A DNA stretch of 64,000 nucleotides from assembly GCA_037074705.1 (NCBI GenBank), contig CM073593.1, positions 57,169,501-57,233,500 on the forward strand, in the 5' to 3' direction. Below the pieces are notes generated by a model. It did not search any database. It saw only the letters and a list, made by a program, of their open reading frames with translations, and was not told the origin of the DNA. Shown here piece after piece: positions 1 to 11,445 of the stretch (its first letter is position 1; each line of letters opens with the position of its first letter). This DNA is from Zhengitettix transpicula (lineage: Eukaryota; Arthropoda; Insecta; Orthoptera; Tetrigidae). The translations under genes and the position numbers were made by a program.

Positions 1-1651
1 CAAGGTCGCTCCATCCCAGCATCCGCAGATTTGTCTCAGGCACGACTCCCCATCCCCGGGCCGTGTCGGGCCGAGCTATTCAATACCGACACAAAGAAAA
101 GACAAGACACGCGCTGCGTGTGGAAAACGATCTGTTGCTGGGTGTTCAAAGTCTTCGGCGAAACGCCTTGCAACTTGGGACCATCTTAAGAGGGACGCAT
201 GTGGACAGCGGGCCGATTAAAATTCAGTCGAGTTACTAGGCATGATTCTGGGATAGGGAAGGTAACGTGTCTGGTCTAACATTCCAGTTTTTTTCACCTG
301 AGAAGCTCTAAAACTCACGCAAGGAAGGTCGAACCTCATCTACCCATTCAGAGCCCCGGAACACACCTCGTTGGGTGTCAACTGGCTTTAAAAGGAATAA
401 ATCAACAGTAGACAAACAATTTTCAAGCCATGATACAGTGGAACGATTGACTGTACGTTCCGGATGGAACAAAACATGTCCGTCCGCCTTCCTGCAGTCT
501 TCATTCGATTGACTAAATTCCATAAATGCGTTGAGAAGTTCAACATGAAATTCCCGAGTCTTCTCAGTTGCCGAGCTGTTCCTGTTTGTCGGATGCGTGG
601 TGAACCAAGGTTATCGGCTCCGCACAGATTTCTTACAGGAAAAGGTCGGCCCGTCTGCGTCCGGGAATTCCATTAAAAATGCTTACTTTGACGTCATGGG
701 AAAATTTAGTCGTCTTCGACGGAACTTCCGAGGAGCGCGAATGTGTTGAGCAGTCTGGTAATAACTAATGTGTTGTAACGGGCAGTGTGGACGCGGTTTT
801 CATTTTGATTTTGGTAAAGAAGGCGAGCGTCCAGAACCACCTGAATTCCTGAGTGCACAGCAAGCTTCATTCGTCAGAATTGAGTTTAATGGACTCGGCC
901 CACTGGCTCGAATCTGTACTTGACAAGCGTCGCTCTGGTGAAGCTGTGGGGGCAGACAACACTCGTACACGTGTCAAGCTCTCGTCAGACCTTACTAAAC
1001 CATTTTTAACGGCGACGTGACTCTAACTTCGAATTTTTACAACCTCATTGACCAACAAGAATCTGACAGTCTTTCGTAGTGGATAAATACAAGGGAAATC
1101 ACGGTGGAATTGAACCTCAAATCGAAGGCGGAAGCAGAGAGAATCCTTTGAAGAGGTGGGATTTCGTGACGACGACACTTCACTGTCTGGATATCAGTCT
1201 TTGCGGCTACGACAATCCTTTCAAGCCCGTATATTGGATTATGACGTAATGGCGACTGAGCTCGCAATGCTGGGTGACTAAATAATCATTAAACGACTCG
1301 GCAAAGAACTACGTGTTCCGGTTGAGCAACTGCTGACTTGCATACCCCCACCAGAAAACGTCCCAACACAATGGCTCAAACTTCTCTTCCGGGAACACTA
1401 ACTTTTAACATACAACAATACCACGAACGAGTAGCCAATGTCGCATCTCGTGAAAGGATTTCCTTCGTGAGAGCTGAAGAAATAAATAGTTCGAAAGCGA
1501 CTTCGGAGCACAATTTACAAATAGTTTATCAAATTAGCGATCTTAATGAAAGTGCCAGGAATTCATTGGCAAATAATACAAAAAGGCCTAGGTTTCAAAA
1601 ATATAAAAATTTAGAAAGGGGAAAACTGTAAATATGAAAAACCAAATAACG

Positions 1652-1654
<3 letters not shown>
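1..1654. other. Gene-free stretch, nothing recognised
   Basis: Mixed-composition sequence with only short unrelated reading frames, the longest about 97 codons on the plus strand at 1338-1631. That frame has no recognisable domain, ends in a lysine-rich AT-rich tail and overlaps nothing that supports it. I see no transposon termini, tRNA boxes or convincing promoter here. Confidence 0.6.

Positions 1655-1705
<51 letters not shown>
1655..1705. repeat. (AT)n microsatellite
   Basis: An almost uninterrupted run of alternating A and T of about 50 bases. It abuts the TG that I take as the left end of the LTR-like block, so it may have been the insertion target or may have expanded at its edge. Confidence 0.95.
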
Positions 1706-2493
1706 TGTAGCGAATACTAAGGAATATATTGTATGCAAGATTTTTTTGTCTTCAGTTCTGCAGTACAGGTGATGTATTCGCGTTGCGCCCGTTGTTTACG
1801 AACGTTTGACGAAGGGTCAAACTGTGTCTTGGTAGAAGGGTATAAAAGCCCTAGGAAATAAACACAAGCCTCTCAGTAGTGGAGAAGGCTAGCCCGTGGG
1901 CAGTCGCGTGGTTGTTGGCATTTGTGTGTCTGGAAAGCTTGGTCGAGTTGGACGTTCTGTCCAGGTGCGCCCTCGTATGTGGTCGTCGTTTCTTTTGGTC
2001 TGAAGTCGTTTCGATCCTAAGCAGTTCTGTGCTATAGTGGATCCAATTTGTATTGTTTTGGTATAGCGAATCTCACTCGAGATTCAGGCCAGTCCAAGGT
2101 TGGTAAAAGGCCCCGGGAGATGGTAATCTCGGGTAAAGCCGTCTATCTATGATAGCTCTGCCAACAAATCCTATCTCCACACCTCCTATGGTGACTCTGG
2201 GCAATGCAGCTTTGCTGTAGCAAAGTGGAGAAGGGTGCTTAATATAGGGTTGTGAGTTTGTCGTGATTATTAACGAACCACGAACTAACGTCATCCGTTG
2301 GACCGCATGGAAACCAATTTCGACGGTCCAAGGTGTTTGTTTGGTTTTGGTTAAGGATAGTAAATAAGTGTTTGATTTCTGTTATAAAAGGTTTTATAGT
2401 TTTCTGTGTTCATTTTATAAACTCCTATTTTTTATTGGAAGCCCGTAGGCGATCCCTGAGATATATTTCCCTTTAATATTTTGGTGTACAACA
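1706..2493 (+). mobile_element. LTR-like block (candidate solo or 5' LTR)
   Basis: The block starts TGTAGCG and ends GTACAACA, giving the TG...CA ends typical of long terminal repeats, and is 788 bp long. Inside it a TATAAAAG box lies at 1841-1848 and an AATAAA at 1857-1862. Immediately downstream a TGG-initiated 17-mer resembles a primer-binding site. No second copy of the block is present in the window and no gag or pol frame follows, so this would be a solo LTR or a truncated 5' end. A TATA box so close to a polyadenylation signal fits an LTR U3-R junction better than a gene promoter. An ordinary promoter with chance ends remains possible. Confidence 0.4.
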
Positions 2494-2496
2494 ATT

Positions 2497-2513
2497 TGGC
2501 ACCATTATAGGGG
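2497..2513 (+). promoter_or_regulatory. Possible retrotransposon primer-binding site
   Basis: TGGCACCATTATAGGGG begins three bases after the putative LTR end. It starts with TGG, the complement of the tRNA CCA end, and loosely resembles the TGGCGCC class of primer-binding sites, with several mismatches. It is meaningful only if the adjacent LTR call is right. Confidence 0.25.
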
Positions 2514-4243
2514 TAAATATTAATTAATTTAATTTTGGTTAGTACAATATATATTTTTTTCAACGGAGATGAAAATCGCACAAATGTTAAAGAAAAAAAT
2601 ATAGGAGACTGTCATTAATTTTTATATTTGAATGCCCTAAATCTGAATAATTTGCTTAGCGCTAGATAGTTTTACCAATTGATTAAATTGGGAAACAATG
2701 GCGAAATCTGAGTCAGTCTGGAAAGGTTCATTCAGTGCCAAAAAGTTAATACGTATATACATTAAAACCATTCTATGTTCAGACATCAGGAAAGCTTATC
2801 CTGGGAAAATTAAATAAATAGGCCGTGTAATCTGAATTTTCGGTAAATATTTAAAGGGGCCCAACGTTGGAAATAATGGCTGCAGACCCGTCTTTCATTG
2901 ACGTTCAGAAGCGTCTGGCGTCAAGACCAGGTCTGCGCAGACCGTCTGTTGACCCCCTCACATACACGCCCGTACAGAACAAGGCTTCAGATTTTTTTTT
3001 TGTCTGGAGTGTGTGGGAGTCCACAAGGAAGAAACCGAGAAGCGTTCGGTTGATTTAAGAGCCAGGTTTTCGTTTCGTAATGACTACTTGCCAATGTTGA
3101 AACCACCACCGTCACACCCGGCGGAATCCGTACTGCTGACTATTGCTGCTCATGTAAATAATTTATTGTGCTTTCCTCTGGCAATATTGACCGCAGGATG
3201 GGTCGTGTGTGCCGCTGTTCAGCAACAGAGGTCAACTGACATTCAGAGGAAAGAGACGGCGGTTTGGAAAGTCCGTACGTATCAAGACTCTTTTTCGTTC
3301 CCTAGGCGACTTACCTTTCATATCAATCAAACGACGTCGCCTAATTCGGTTGGATATTAATTAAAGTTAAACTTGATTCCACTGTCATACATGAGACCAA
3401 CCTCAGACGACGAGAGATGTATACGGCATAAAACCTGAAATATATTCTCCTTAGCAGAAGAACCCGGTAAATTTTGGAAGAGGGCGCAAGTGACATAAAA
3501 AAAATTGGAACTTTTGCACCTGCAAGAACGTTCCCATATTAAAAGACTCGACAGTTAATAATATAGTTATATACCATAGAAGCACTCTGCAGCAACCGTC
3601 GAGAGTTGACTGACGCAGGCAGTAACCCAACGTGGCCCCCGACTAGGAGGAAATGCCGCACCTCGAGACAGAGACAGAAAGAAGCGCGTCTTGAGATGTT
3701 TCCAACTTCCTTTTACAAGGAGGCTGGTGTTCCTTTTGTTGCGTTCTTTTGAACGAGGCTCCTCCCACCGACCCGAGCGCGGCGGTGGGGAACCGGTCTC
3801 TTCGTAACGGCACTTCCGCCCCTGCCTCCTCCACTTCGGAAAAAAAAGCTTTTCATGGTTCCAATAATTATTCTGCGATGTCACACGAGCGCATATCTGC
3901 AACGTTGGGCAACGACGGCTCAAACGTGGACGTGTCTGGTGCTGACGGGCGAAACTGTGGGATCTGTCCACAGACGGGTCAACACTTGGGGAAATGAACG
4001 GAATGACTCAGATCTGGTATAATGAGGTGAGAAGAAATCTGAAATTCTGGATATAGATTTAATAATTTGATAAGTTCCCTCTTATCAGGCCTATCACTCG
4101 GAGACGAGGACAATAACGGCTGCTGATGAGAATGCTTGACGAATTTTTGAACGGAAATTGTTAAGGAGGATATGATGGAGAATAAAAGAAAATACGGAAA
4201 TAGAATAGATACTCAAAAGCGAAGATAAAGTGAAATTTAGTCC
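2514..4243. other. Gene-free stretch with a GC-richer block
   Basis: An AT-rich start is followed by a GC-richer block at about 3560-4000. That block carries overlapping frames on both strands (the longest 134 codons, minus strand, 3567-3971) with no domain I recognise. The antisense overlap and lack of any conserved motif argue against a gene. Nothing else identified. Confidence 0.55.
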
Positions 4244-4462
4244 CGAAATTTAGCTTGGCTGGGTCACGTGGAGAGGATGAGTGAGGAAAAAATGCCATAG
4301 AAGGAAAAAGGAGACGCGGATTGTTACAGGAAGATCTGAGAATATTGAGGGCTGGTGGGAGTAAACATTGAGTGAAGATGAATAGATGAGGATCGTGAGA
4401 GAGAGGCCAAAGCCTACCCCTGGCTGAATCGCCGAGGAAGAAGAATTTGATAAGTTCGAAGG
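4244..4462 (+). pseudogene. LINE retrotransposon ORF2 C-terminal relic
   Basis: Conceptual translation on the plus strand gives LAWLGHVERMSEEKMP at 4250-4297. This is the tryptophan/histidine motif widely seen near the C-terminus of insect non-LTR retrotransposon polyproteins. After stops and frameshifts, a second recognisable part follows in another frame: a GWW segment at about 4351, then an acidic stretch and MRIVRERPKPTPG ending in a glutamate run near 4450. That order matches the usual continuation of the same LINE region. At least three in-frame stops and two frame changes make it dead. No reverse transcriptase motif is visible upstream, so it looks 5' truncated, as LINE insertions usually are. 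Confidence 0.7.
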
Positions 4463-6135
4463 TACGAAAAACCGGATCCAAACTAGTTTGGTCTGGTTAT
4501 TCATAGAAATAAATTATAATGCAGTGGCGAATTAACATTCGGAGATTAAGTGATCTTTCTAGTCTCGCTGTCCATCCTCTTAGCGACAGCTATCTCAGAA
4601 GCCACATCCGTCACCTGATATCACCCTAATCACACAGATTACCGATGTTGCCATTGTGCGAAGACGATCGATTCATTGACAGTACAAACTATGGCGCTAT
4701 ACAATTGCGTCAGCATTCCCCCTATATAATTAATGGAGACTAAAGTCTAGCGTGACTAACCAGATGGCAGCACCAGGTATTTTTTTTACAAATTTATGAG
4801 AAATAAAACTGTGTAGTATATCAGCTTGAATGGCACTTTTACGTAAGATTTAAGAGCGCACTCAGGTGCGGTGGCGGTGTTACAATAAAAGTCTCATCGA
4901 AAAGGTATTTTGTATTCCACAATGACACAAATGAGACAATCCTGAGACAGGAAAAGTAACGACTGAAGTAAATATAGTTTAATTAGAGAATGACGTTTTT
5001 TTAGTGCAACCTCATTTTATTTGCTTTTATACTACAACAAAACTTATTTTACCAATTGTAATCCTATATTGCATTAGGTTGATCTCACCGTTGGTGGATG
5101 AATGTAGAAAAAAAACCTTATAACTCGCTGGATGCGTATAAAAAATAATAATAATAGAAGAATTTCAAAAAACAATTATTCAGATACATTTACATTACAA
5201 TATTTAATTTTTTTCTTCACAAATAAAATATTTTAATGTGAATGAATGTCAAAAATTGATTTTTTACTTTATTTAATTGTATGCGGCCAGGGAAGATAAT
5301 TATTTTAGAATAACAGTGATTGTTTCTACTATAACAGTAGTAGATTCCAAAATAAGTATTTGAGAAACTGGCCGATGTTTCCCGTGGAAAACTGTTACAT
5401 CAAAATAATCCCGAGTATTTTTGAATAAACACAGACGTGTAGTATTTTTAGGCAGAAGGAGAAGGGTGTGTCGTAACACCCTTTCCTTTAGATAAACCGA
5501 CAAGCTTGACTGGAATCAAGAATTCTGGAGGAACTGTCATCGAAACTGGTCGCGCCTTTCCACGAAGGCACGCTGTCCAGGTAGTCTTGCCAAGATGAAG
5601 TCCGGTAAGAATAAAAGAAGAGGGTGTAGAGCTTTGGCTTCTATGTCACAAAAGAATTCGGGGGTCCGCCCCCGCCGAAACTGCTTTGGGCAGCGGGAAG
5701 TAAGGTTCCGAGGATCTGTTTGCTATTATCACTTTCCCGGCTTTCAGGAGAGCGAAAAAAAAAAAGATGCTTCACAATGGAACTGCTCTGTGTATTGCTA
5801 TCGTAAAAATTCTTTCTGGTTACGTTTGTAATCCTGGAGAACGATCAGAAAATATTCTTCGAAATCGTGAACTTCCTAAAAAAAAGAAATTAATCAACAG
5901 TGTTCTTTCAATTTATAAATCTTGGCAATTAATTTGAAAAATACATTCGAAACCGAAAAAAAGAGCTGATTCAAATTTTAATTTCCAGTTTCTCTTCCTT
6001 GTGAAGGTCGATAATGTATTATTTATGGTGATAAAAATTCAGGAAAATACGAAAAGAACAATTGATAGAATAACAATAATGAAAATATTTGCGAATAATT
6101 AGGCCAAATTAAATATATTTCACGTCTGATATTAA
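4463..6135. other. Gene-free stretch, nothing recognised
   Basis: AT-rich sequence with many homopolymer A runs. The longest frames are a 78-codon plus-strand frame at 5595-5831 and a 67-codon minus-strand frame at 5300-5503, neither with recognisable motifs. Confidence 0.6.
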
Positions 6136-6230
6136 TTTAAATATGTTACGTTTCGACCTGCCTCCAGGTATTTATCCACAACATGTGTATGACAATGAGT
6201 TACAGGCTGGTCGAAACGTAACAATTTAAA
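6136..6230. repeat. Inverted repeat with paired GAAACGT motifs
   Basis: Arms at 6136-6158 and 6209-6230 are inverted copies (about 22 bp, one small gap), each containing GGTCGAAACGTAAC reading outward. The spacer is 50 bp. The left arm read on the minus strand is preceded by CTGGAGGCAGG, a degenerate match to the hammerhead CTGANGA core plus stem II, while the right arm has only a remnant. The layout, minus copy then plus copy facing outward, is the same as the other hammerhead-like pairs in this window. Confidence 0.6.
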
Positions 6231-6734
6231 TTTTTTAATAGATCGCAAATGTAAAATTTCTTAAATCTTTGACAGACGCTAAATATGTATTAATATTATT
6301 TATACGACCAAACTATTTTGATTATTGTTACTCTCTGCATTTTTATTTTCGTATTTTGCAGAATTTTTATCAATATCTTCAATAATTTTGTTCAGTCCAA
6401 ATGATAAATTATAATGGAAGTGAGTCCGTGTAAAAAATGCTGATAAATATTGCAAGAAACACAACATGGCCGATGTATGGAAAGTAAACTCACGAGGTTA
6501 TATGCAACGAAGAAGACGGTCAATTGATACTTGGCAGTTGGGGAGATTAAGAATACTACAGTGATTCGAATCCGAAGTTAAAAAATATGTTGAAAATTCA
6601 AAAACCTTTTCAGTTTCACAGCTACCTCGAAAGCTGAAAAATGACGCGTTTTAATATTGATACAATCGGATTTTTCCACTCAAGAATAGAGCGAAAGCTT
6701 TCAGAAGCTCAATCCACGGAGGTAAAGAAATTGA

Positions 6735-6850
6735 ATTGAAGTATCGGGATGGAAAAATCTCGACCGGGCCAGGAATCGAACCCTGGACCAAGGTCTAGTA
6801 ACTGAGCTACCCATGACGACTCCTGATGCAGCCTACATCAGGTCCAATGG
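6735..6850 (-). mobile_element. tRNA-derived SINE (minus strand)
   Basis: Read on the minus strand it contains a pol III A box (TAGCTCAGTTAC, 6798-6809) and a B box (GGTTCGATTCC, 6772-6782) at tRNA-like spacing. The tail after the B box reads CGGTCGAGATTTTTCCATCC. The same tail follows the B box of the copies near 39.7 kb and 54.2 kb. The tRNA cloverleaf is not complete, so this is a SINE rather than a tRNA gene. Confidence 0.75.
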
Positions 6851-6890
6851 ATGGAGGATACATAATTACCGTATTTATATAAATATATCA

Positions 6891-6926
6891 CTACGTTTCG
6901 TCACTAATTTCGGACTTCATCAAGGG
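6891..6926 (-). ncRNA. Hammerhead-like motif
   Basis: On the minus strand the order is TTGATGA, a short hairpin around AAATTA with imperfect arms, then CGAAACGTAG. This follows the hammerhead core order CTGATGA, stem II, GAAA, with the first core C changed to T. No cleavage triplet with a permitted last base is evident, so it is probably inactive. A closely related sequence sits at 15244-15280. Confidence 0.4.
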
Positions 6927-7553
6927 AAGAATAAAAATATCTTGTATTTCTGATACTAAAATTAAAAGAAAGCCTGTGTTAGTGTTTGCTGAATGAATTC
7001 GTTACTTTAAATTATATGAAACAATTATATTGTATACACGGATTAAGATTTACAATTATTAAGTTCCGAAAATTATTTAAAATTAAATAAAAAAATGAAT
7101 ATATTTTAAAAAGGATGGCCACACCTTTGTGCAGAGATGAGATATAAGATATAACAAAAGTATCTCTCGGTTTAACAAGAATATGCTTTCTAGAGCATAA
7201 AGTCGTATATATCGTGACTAAGCGGCGATACGTCACGATTATATTTTTATCTGAATTTTGAACTATATTGTATATTTTGTATTTCAACTGTAATCCCACA
7301 CGTATAAATATAATCCAATATAAATGGCTCGTTAATTTTCGGACACTGAGAGAATTAAAATAAAAATGGGTTGACCTCCTTCGAAATTTGTAACGCGAAG
7401 TATAAATCCAACGCATTAATGTTCGGACGTTTCAAGCTTTACTTATAAATTTATTTTTCTTTGTACATGGAGGGTATTTAGCGGTGTCGCTATTATAATA
7501 TTCGGCTGGACCGGGGGCTCTCTCTCGTAGGCTGTAAATAACCCGAGCCAGGC
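6927..7553. other. Gene-free stretch with an unassigned 134-codon frame
   Basis: A minus-strand frame of 134 codons (7012-7416) is the only notable item. It is rich in I, Y, K and N as expected from AT-rich DNA and shows no motif I recognise. It lies upstream, in its own reading direction, of the minus-strand hammerhead-like motif at 6891-6926, so it could be retroelement debris. I cannot show this. Confidence 0.4.
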
Positions 7554-7655
7554 TGACGTCACGCGGATTCCGGAAACGCCGATGCCGAGATGGTGACCAC
7601 TTCCTTCCTGCTCAACGCCCTGGCCTTATAAGCAGCCGCGCCAGACTATTCTTAC
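7554..7655 (+). promoter_or_regulatory. TATA/CRE promoter candidate
   Basis: A perfect cyclic-AMP response element palindrome TGACGTCA (7554-7561) lies about 65 bp upstream of a TTATAAG TATA-type box (7626-7632), inside a GC-richer segment. Transcription would begin about 25-30 bp downstream, near 7655. This compact order (CRE, TATA box, start) is typical of inducible animal RNA polymerase II promoters. A splice-donor-like site 400 bp downstream supports a transcribed first exon. No coding sequence is visible, so the gene it would serve lies outside or further downstream. Confidence 0.4.
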
Positions 7656-8058
7656 CGCAGGAGTTAATTTTGGAACTGCACACAGTGTCAATCGAATGCA
7701 ACGACAGCGCCATCACTTAGCTAGCGTGCACTCGAAATAACGGTGATTAATTTCATCGGACACTCTAAATAACCCACCGTCGCAATGCAATGAGCGTGTG
7801 AAGTGATGCGCACCTACATCACACTCCAAACGTCCGAAATTCGAAGGATCGAAGTGTGACGAACATAAAGTAGTTAAAACCATCATTCTAATCCCATCCC
7901 CTAAAGCCACTTACATCACTGCAGTGGACACTTCGGCGAAATTTCGTCTCCGGAGATGAAATTTCCAATTAAGGCCTTTCATAGACTTTTCTGTCCCGTT
8001 CACTAAATACAGCGATCAGGAGAGGAAACAAATCGACGCAACGTTTTTCGTAAACGAG
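7656..8058 (+). other. Putative untranslated first exon
   Basis: From the predicted start near 7655 the sequence stays of moderate GC content and ends at AAACGAG/GTGAGC, a good match to a 5' splice site with GT at 8059-8060. Only short upstream frames are present (a 14-codon frame from 7697 and a 16-codon frame from 7955), so the exon would be non-coding. This is an inference from signals alone, with no transcript evidence. Confidence 0.25.
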
Positions 8059-11000
8059 GTGAGCACCCTGCTATCGTTAGGTGGCAACTCTGATTACTCC
8101 TGCAAGCAATTTCTCAAGTTTTCAGTAGGTTGAATGCCTTAATTATTTATCAGTCAGTATTAAGAATGAGGGTAAATTTTTTAAAAACTCGTATAAAGAT
8201 TGTTTTTCCAAAACTAAACTCCCCCCCCCCACTGATTTTCCAAAATATTTAATACCATTCATCCAATTGAATAGTCGGAAGACTGGATATAAAGAAGGTC
8301 CCAACAAGAAAATATTGAACATAATTCTAACGGAGCATCTCGATTCAGACTTTTTAATATTTTTATATTATAAATTCACATGCATCCTCAGTCTGTACAA
8401 TATAGCAATAAATTTATTTGCGACGGGTATGGTCTGATAAAATTACAGGATACTCAAAACAATTTAAAGACGAATTATAATGAAACGCAGATGAAGACTA
8501 ATTAACGAAGTTGTTATTAAGAGACAAAATTAAGTGATAAAATAAGTACCTTGCTGTCGTCACGTGCTTTTCGGTCCTGGTCCTGTTTTGTGCTGTATGT
8601 CGTTCTCACAGCTGTCGTGATTTTGAATCACCTGACGAAATCAACAAGGATTCCAGAGACACGGTGTGATATTTATCTTATCAGTTAAATATGTCTGATA
8701 CTGGCTACTTCTTTATCTATTTACTAATTACATAAATGTATTTCTGACTTGTATCAACGCAATTGTTTAAACGATAGTGCGGGGAAAGCTTTCCGAGTAA
8801 CACTCACCACGGTATATTTTTTTTTCAGTGATTGTTATCGAAAGCACGAGTTTGCAATTTCGTATGTGGCGACCTTTGAGAGACAGTGGTGTATCTACGC
8901 AGCACTTAGTTTTGCCTGCGCGTGCGGTGCGAAAGTAAAATTAACCCGCAAGCTTGTCGCCGCAAACGTGCCGCCACCCGAAATCCTTGGCAGAAGTTAC
9001 ACATAGCGCGGGGTCTGAAGGTCTCAAGCGAAGCACTTCCGTGTAGCGCCGCACGTGGAGCCAAGATGGACGTCGAGTCGTCGTCACCGCCGCATCGGCT
9101 TCAATTTCCGCAGGCGAGGGAACGCGCTGAACGGACGAATAAATGTCGTCAGTGGGCGATGGTACATTCAAATCGCGAGAACTACGACTTAAATAAATAA
9201 TATGAAATAGAGATCTAAGAAATGGCGATAAAACACTAGTTGAAGCGCAAACAGGATTGATAAAATGACAAATACGTCACATATTTGAGTTGGTAGTTAA
9301 GTTGCGGTTGAACAGCCGAATATACGATTGAAATAGAATTGGTAAACGTTGGTCATTGCAATAAAGTCATTGAACGTGTTAATAAATGTAGCTTCTCTAA
9401 ACTTTCATTAGCTTCTCTTAACAGGTGTCAAATTTTTGTATGAGAAAAATAAAGCCAATTTTTTTTTCTAATAAATCTTAAGACTTTATTATCATAAATG
9501 GTGCTTTTGCGTTGAGTTTCAAAATATGTCGTTGCAGTGGAAGATGCAAAAACTGTCGTGTAAAAGGCTATTCAATATTTTCATATAAAACCTTATTTCA
9601 AAATTAATTTCATTTAAAGCTCGGATCCAGTCTGTTCTATCGCCGTTACATTCCGAGGATTCGCCAGGTTCAAACCATTTCATAACCCGCCCTAATAGGA
9701 GCCGTATTTAAAAATTTTTCTTTATGATCATCAATGGAAGCGTAATCACGTGTCATAAATTTCAGCGACTACCGGAAAATTCAATTTTTTAAAGGATTAA
9801 TTAGTCTTAAATGAACGTCACGCGGGGGTTGCGAGCCCATTAGGGTGGAAGACTGACGCAGTCTTAAAGTGAAATTAATCTGTGAAGGTAATTAGGCTCC
9901 ACACGTAACATCCCGAATGTTATGACCCCGATTTTGGATCTTATCCAGCATAAGCAATTTCCCCCATCCGCCATCGATATTTGGTAACGTTCTGTGCAGA
10001 TTTTACGATTTTCTGGAGGACCTCCAGCGTGTTTGGTCTCAAGAGAACTATCGGACGTGGGAATACAGACCATCATAAAATGTCTCGTTATCTGGACGAT
10101 ATCTCCTTTATACGGCACCAAACTCCAGTTATCTGGACCATTGTCGTCTGACTCCGGACAGATGACGTGGCAACGCAAGTGTGCATTTCTAGACGGACGA
10201 TGTCTGGTGACAAGAGGTCACGCTGGTCTGCATCCGAGAAGAACTGGAGGCGTGAAATGATGATTAAAAAAGAGAGGCGGGTAGAGGCTTTTGGCAACAC
10301 GCCAGGCGCCATACTTAAAAAAAATCAACAGCGCTGCTGTGTCATATCCAAAACAGAATTGCAAGGTTTCCTCTTGTCTGACTTACCGTCTATAATTACT
10401 CCGTTGACACCAGAACCGTTTCACCTACATCGGAGCGCAACACTTACGTAAGGCGTGACACTTCCAGTATTACCAAACGCACCGAAACGTCACGGCACAA
10501 TGTAATCGCAACTACTGTCTCTGTAGCTTCAAATATTCCAAGGGACCACGCTGCGTGGTAAGGGATCATTTCACACGAAAATAAAAAAAATATATCGTTC
10601 CGAGCTATTCGTCGTTTATTGATCTAATTATTTTCTCTCGAAATGTACTGGGAAATTGCGAACAGAACTGGGCGCTGTAAATATGAACAATTTCTCGAGA
10701 AGAAAAATTAAATACGCAGCACCGTCAAACAGAATTTCTGTAGAAATGTGAAAAAGACAGCTTGTGGAAAGATTCCTACAGTATAAAACTAATCAGTAAA
10801 TATGATCATTGCACAATAAATTGTTACGCACAGACTGTTCTACGCCAATTTAACGGATAGAAAAAAATCAGTTCCAGGCGAAGGATGCCTATATTTTATT
10901 GTGTTTAAAATATAGTTAATGAGGAACTGTAGTAAAAAATTAATCACATCTGTAGAAGACAAGACAGTTAACCGGTTCACTGTTTGAAGCGACTCCATAT

Positions 11001-11149
11001 AAAAACCCATTGTGTATCAGCCTTTGAACGAACCGTCCTGACTCATTACCCTTAAAACGATGAATTCCTTTCTTTTCTTTATAGAAATTCCCTTACAAAA
11101 TAATATTGTATTTAATTTCGCAGCGAGCACAATTGTTGATCCCTAAATG
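8059..11149. other. Gene-free stretch; one GC-richer island at 8.9-9.2 kb
   Basis: A GC-richer island at about 8880-9180 contains an ATG in good Kozak context (CCAAGATGG, near 9066) opening a 45-codon frame to 9200, with no recognisable domain. A second mixed-composition block at 9990-10450 has overlapping frames on both strands. A C homopolymer occurs at about 8221-8230. Nothing else identified. Confidence 0.5.
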
Positions 11150-11445
11150 TTCATTCTAGACACAATAGTGGTACCCTGTCCCACTCCAGTCCAGCCTGGA
11201 ACAAGTATCGAGACTCCGACCTGGTCGATGCATCACTTTTAGTCGAATACAGGGTAGGATTATTATACTGTAGCCTAGGGGTCTTAGTCAACTCTTGGCT
11301 TCCTTGTTTTCTCATTCTGCATTTCGAATCTCTACACATGTTATTAAAGGGGAGAGGCCAGCAAGTGGATGACCCTCGTGTAGCGTGTCACTTTAAAAAA
11401 CAACGTGGATGGCCCTCGGGTAACCTGTTACTAAAAAAAACCGGC
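11150..11445 (+). mobile_element. Diverged partial copy of local repeat family (54.3/62.1 kb type)
   Basis: The right part contains TATTAAAGGGGAGAGG followed by GTGGATGACCCTCGTGTAGCGTGTCAC and a short A run. This matches the 3' end of the repeat copies at 54.27-54.77 kb and 62.10-62.60 kb. The terminal GTGGATGNCCCTC...GTNAC...AAAA segment occurs twice in a row here (about 11370-11400 and 11404-11443). The left part (for example AGGGTAGGATTATTATACTGTAG and TCTTAGTCAACTCTTGGC) is a more decayed match to the same family. Confidence 0.65.

Noticed and set aside
3567..3971. 134-codon minus-strand frame in a GC-richer block
   Set aside because: No recognisable domain, overlapped by an antisense frame, and no splice or promoter support.
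7012..7416. 134-codon minus-strand frame, considered as a Penelope coding remnant
   Set aside because: I could not find VYKI, YIG or reverse transcriptase motifs in any minus frame. Its composition explains the openness.
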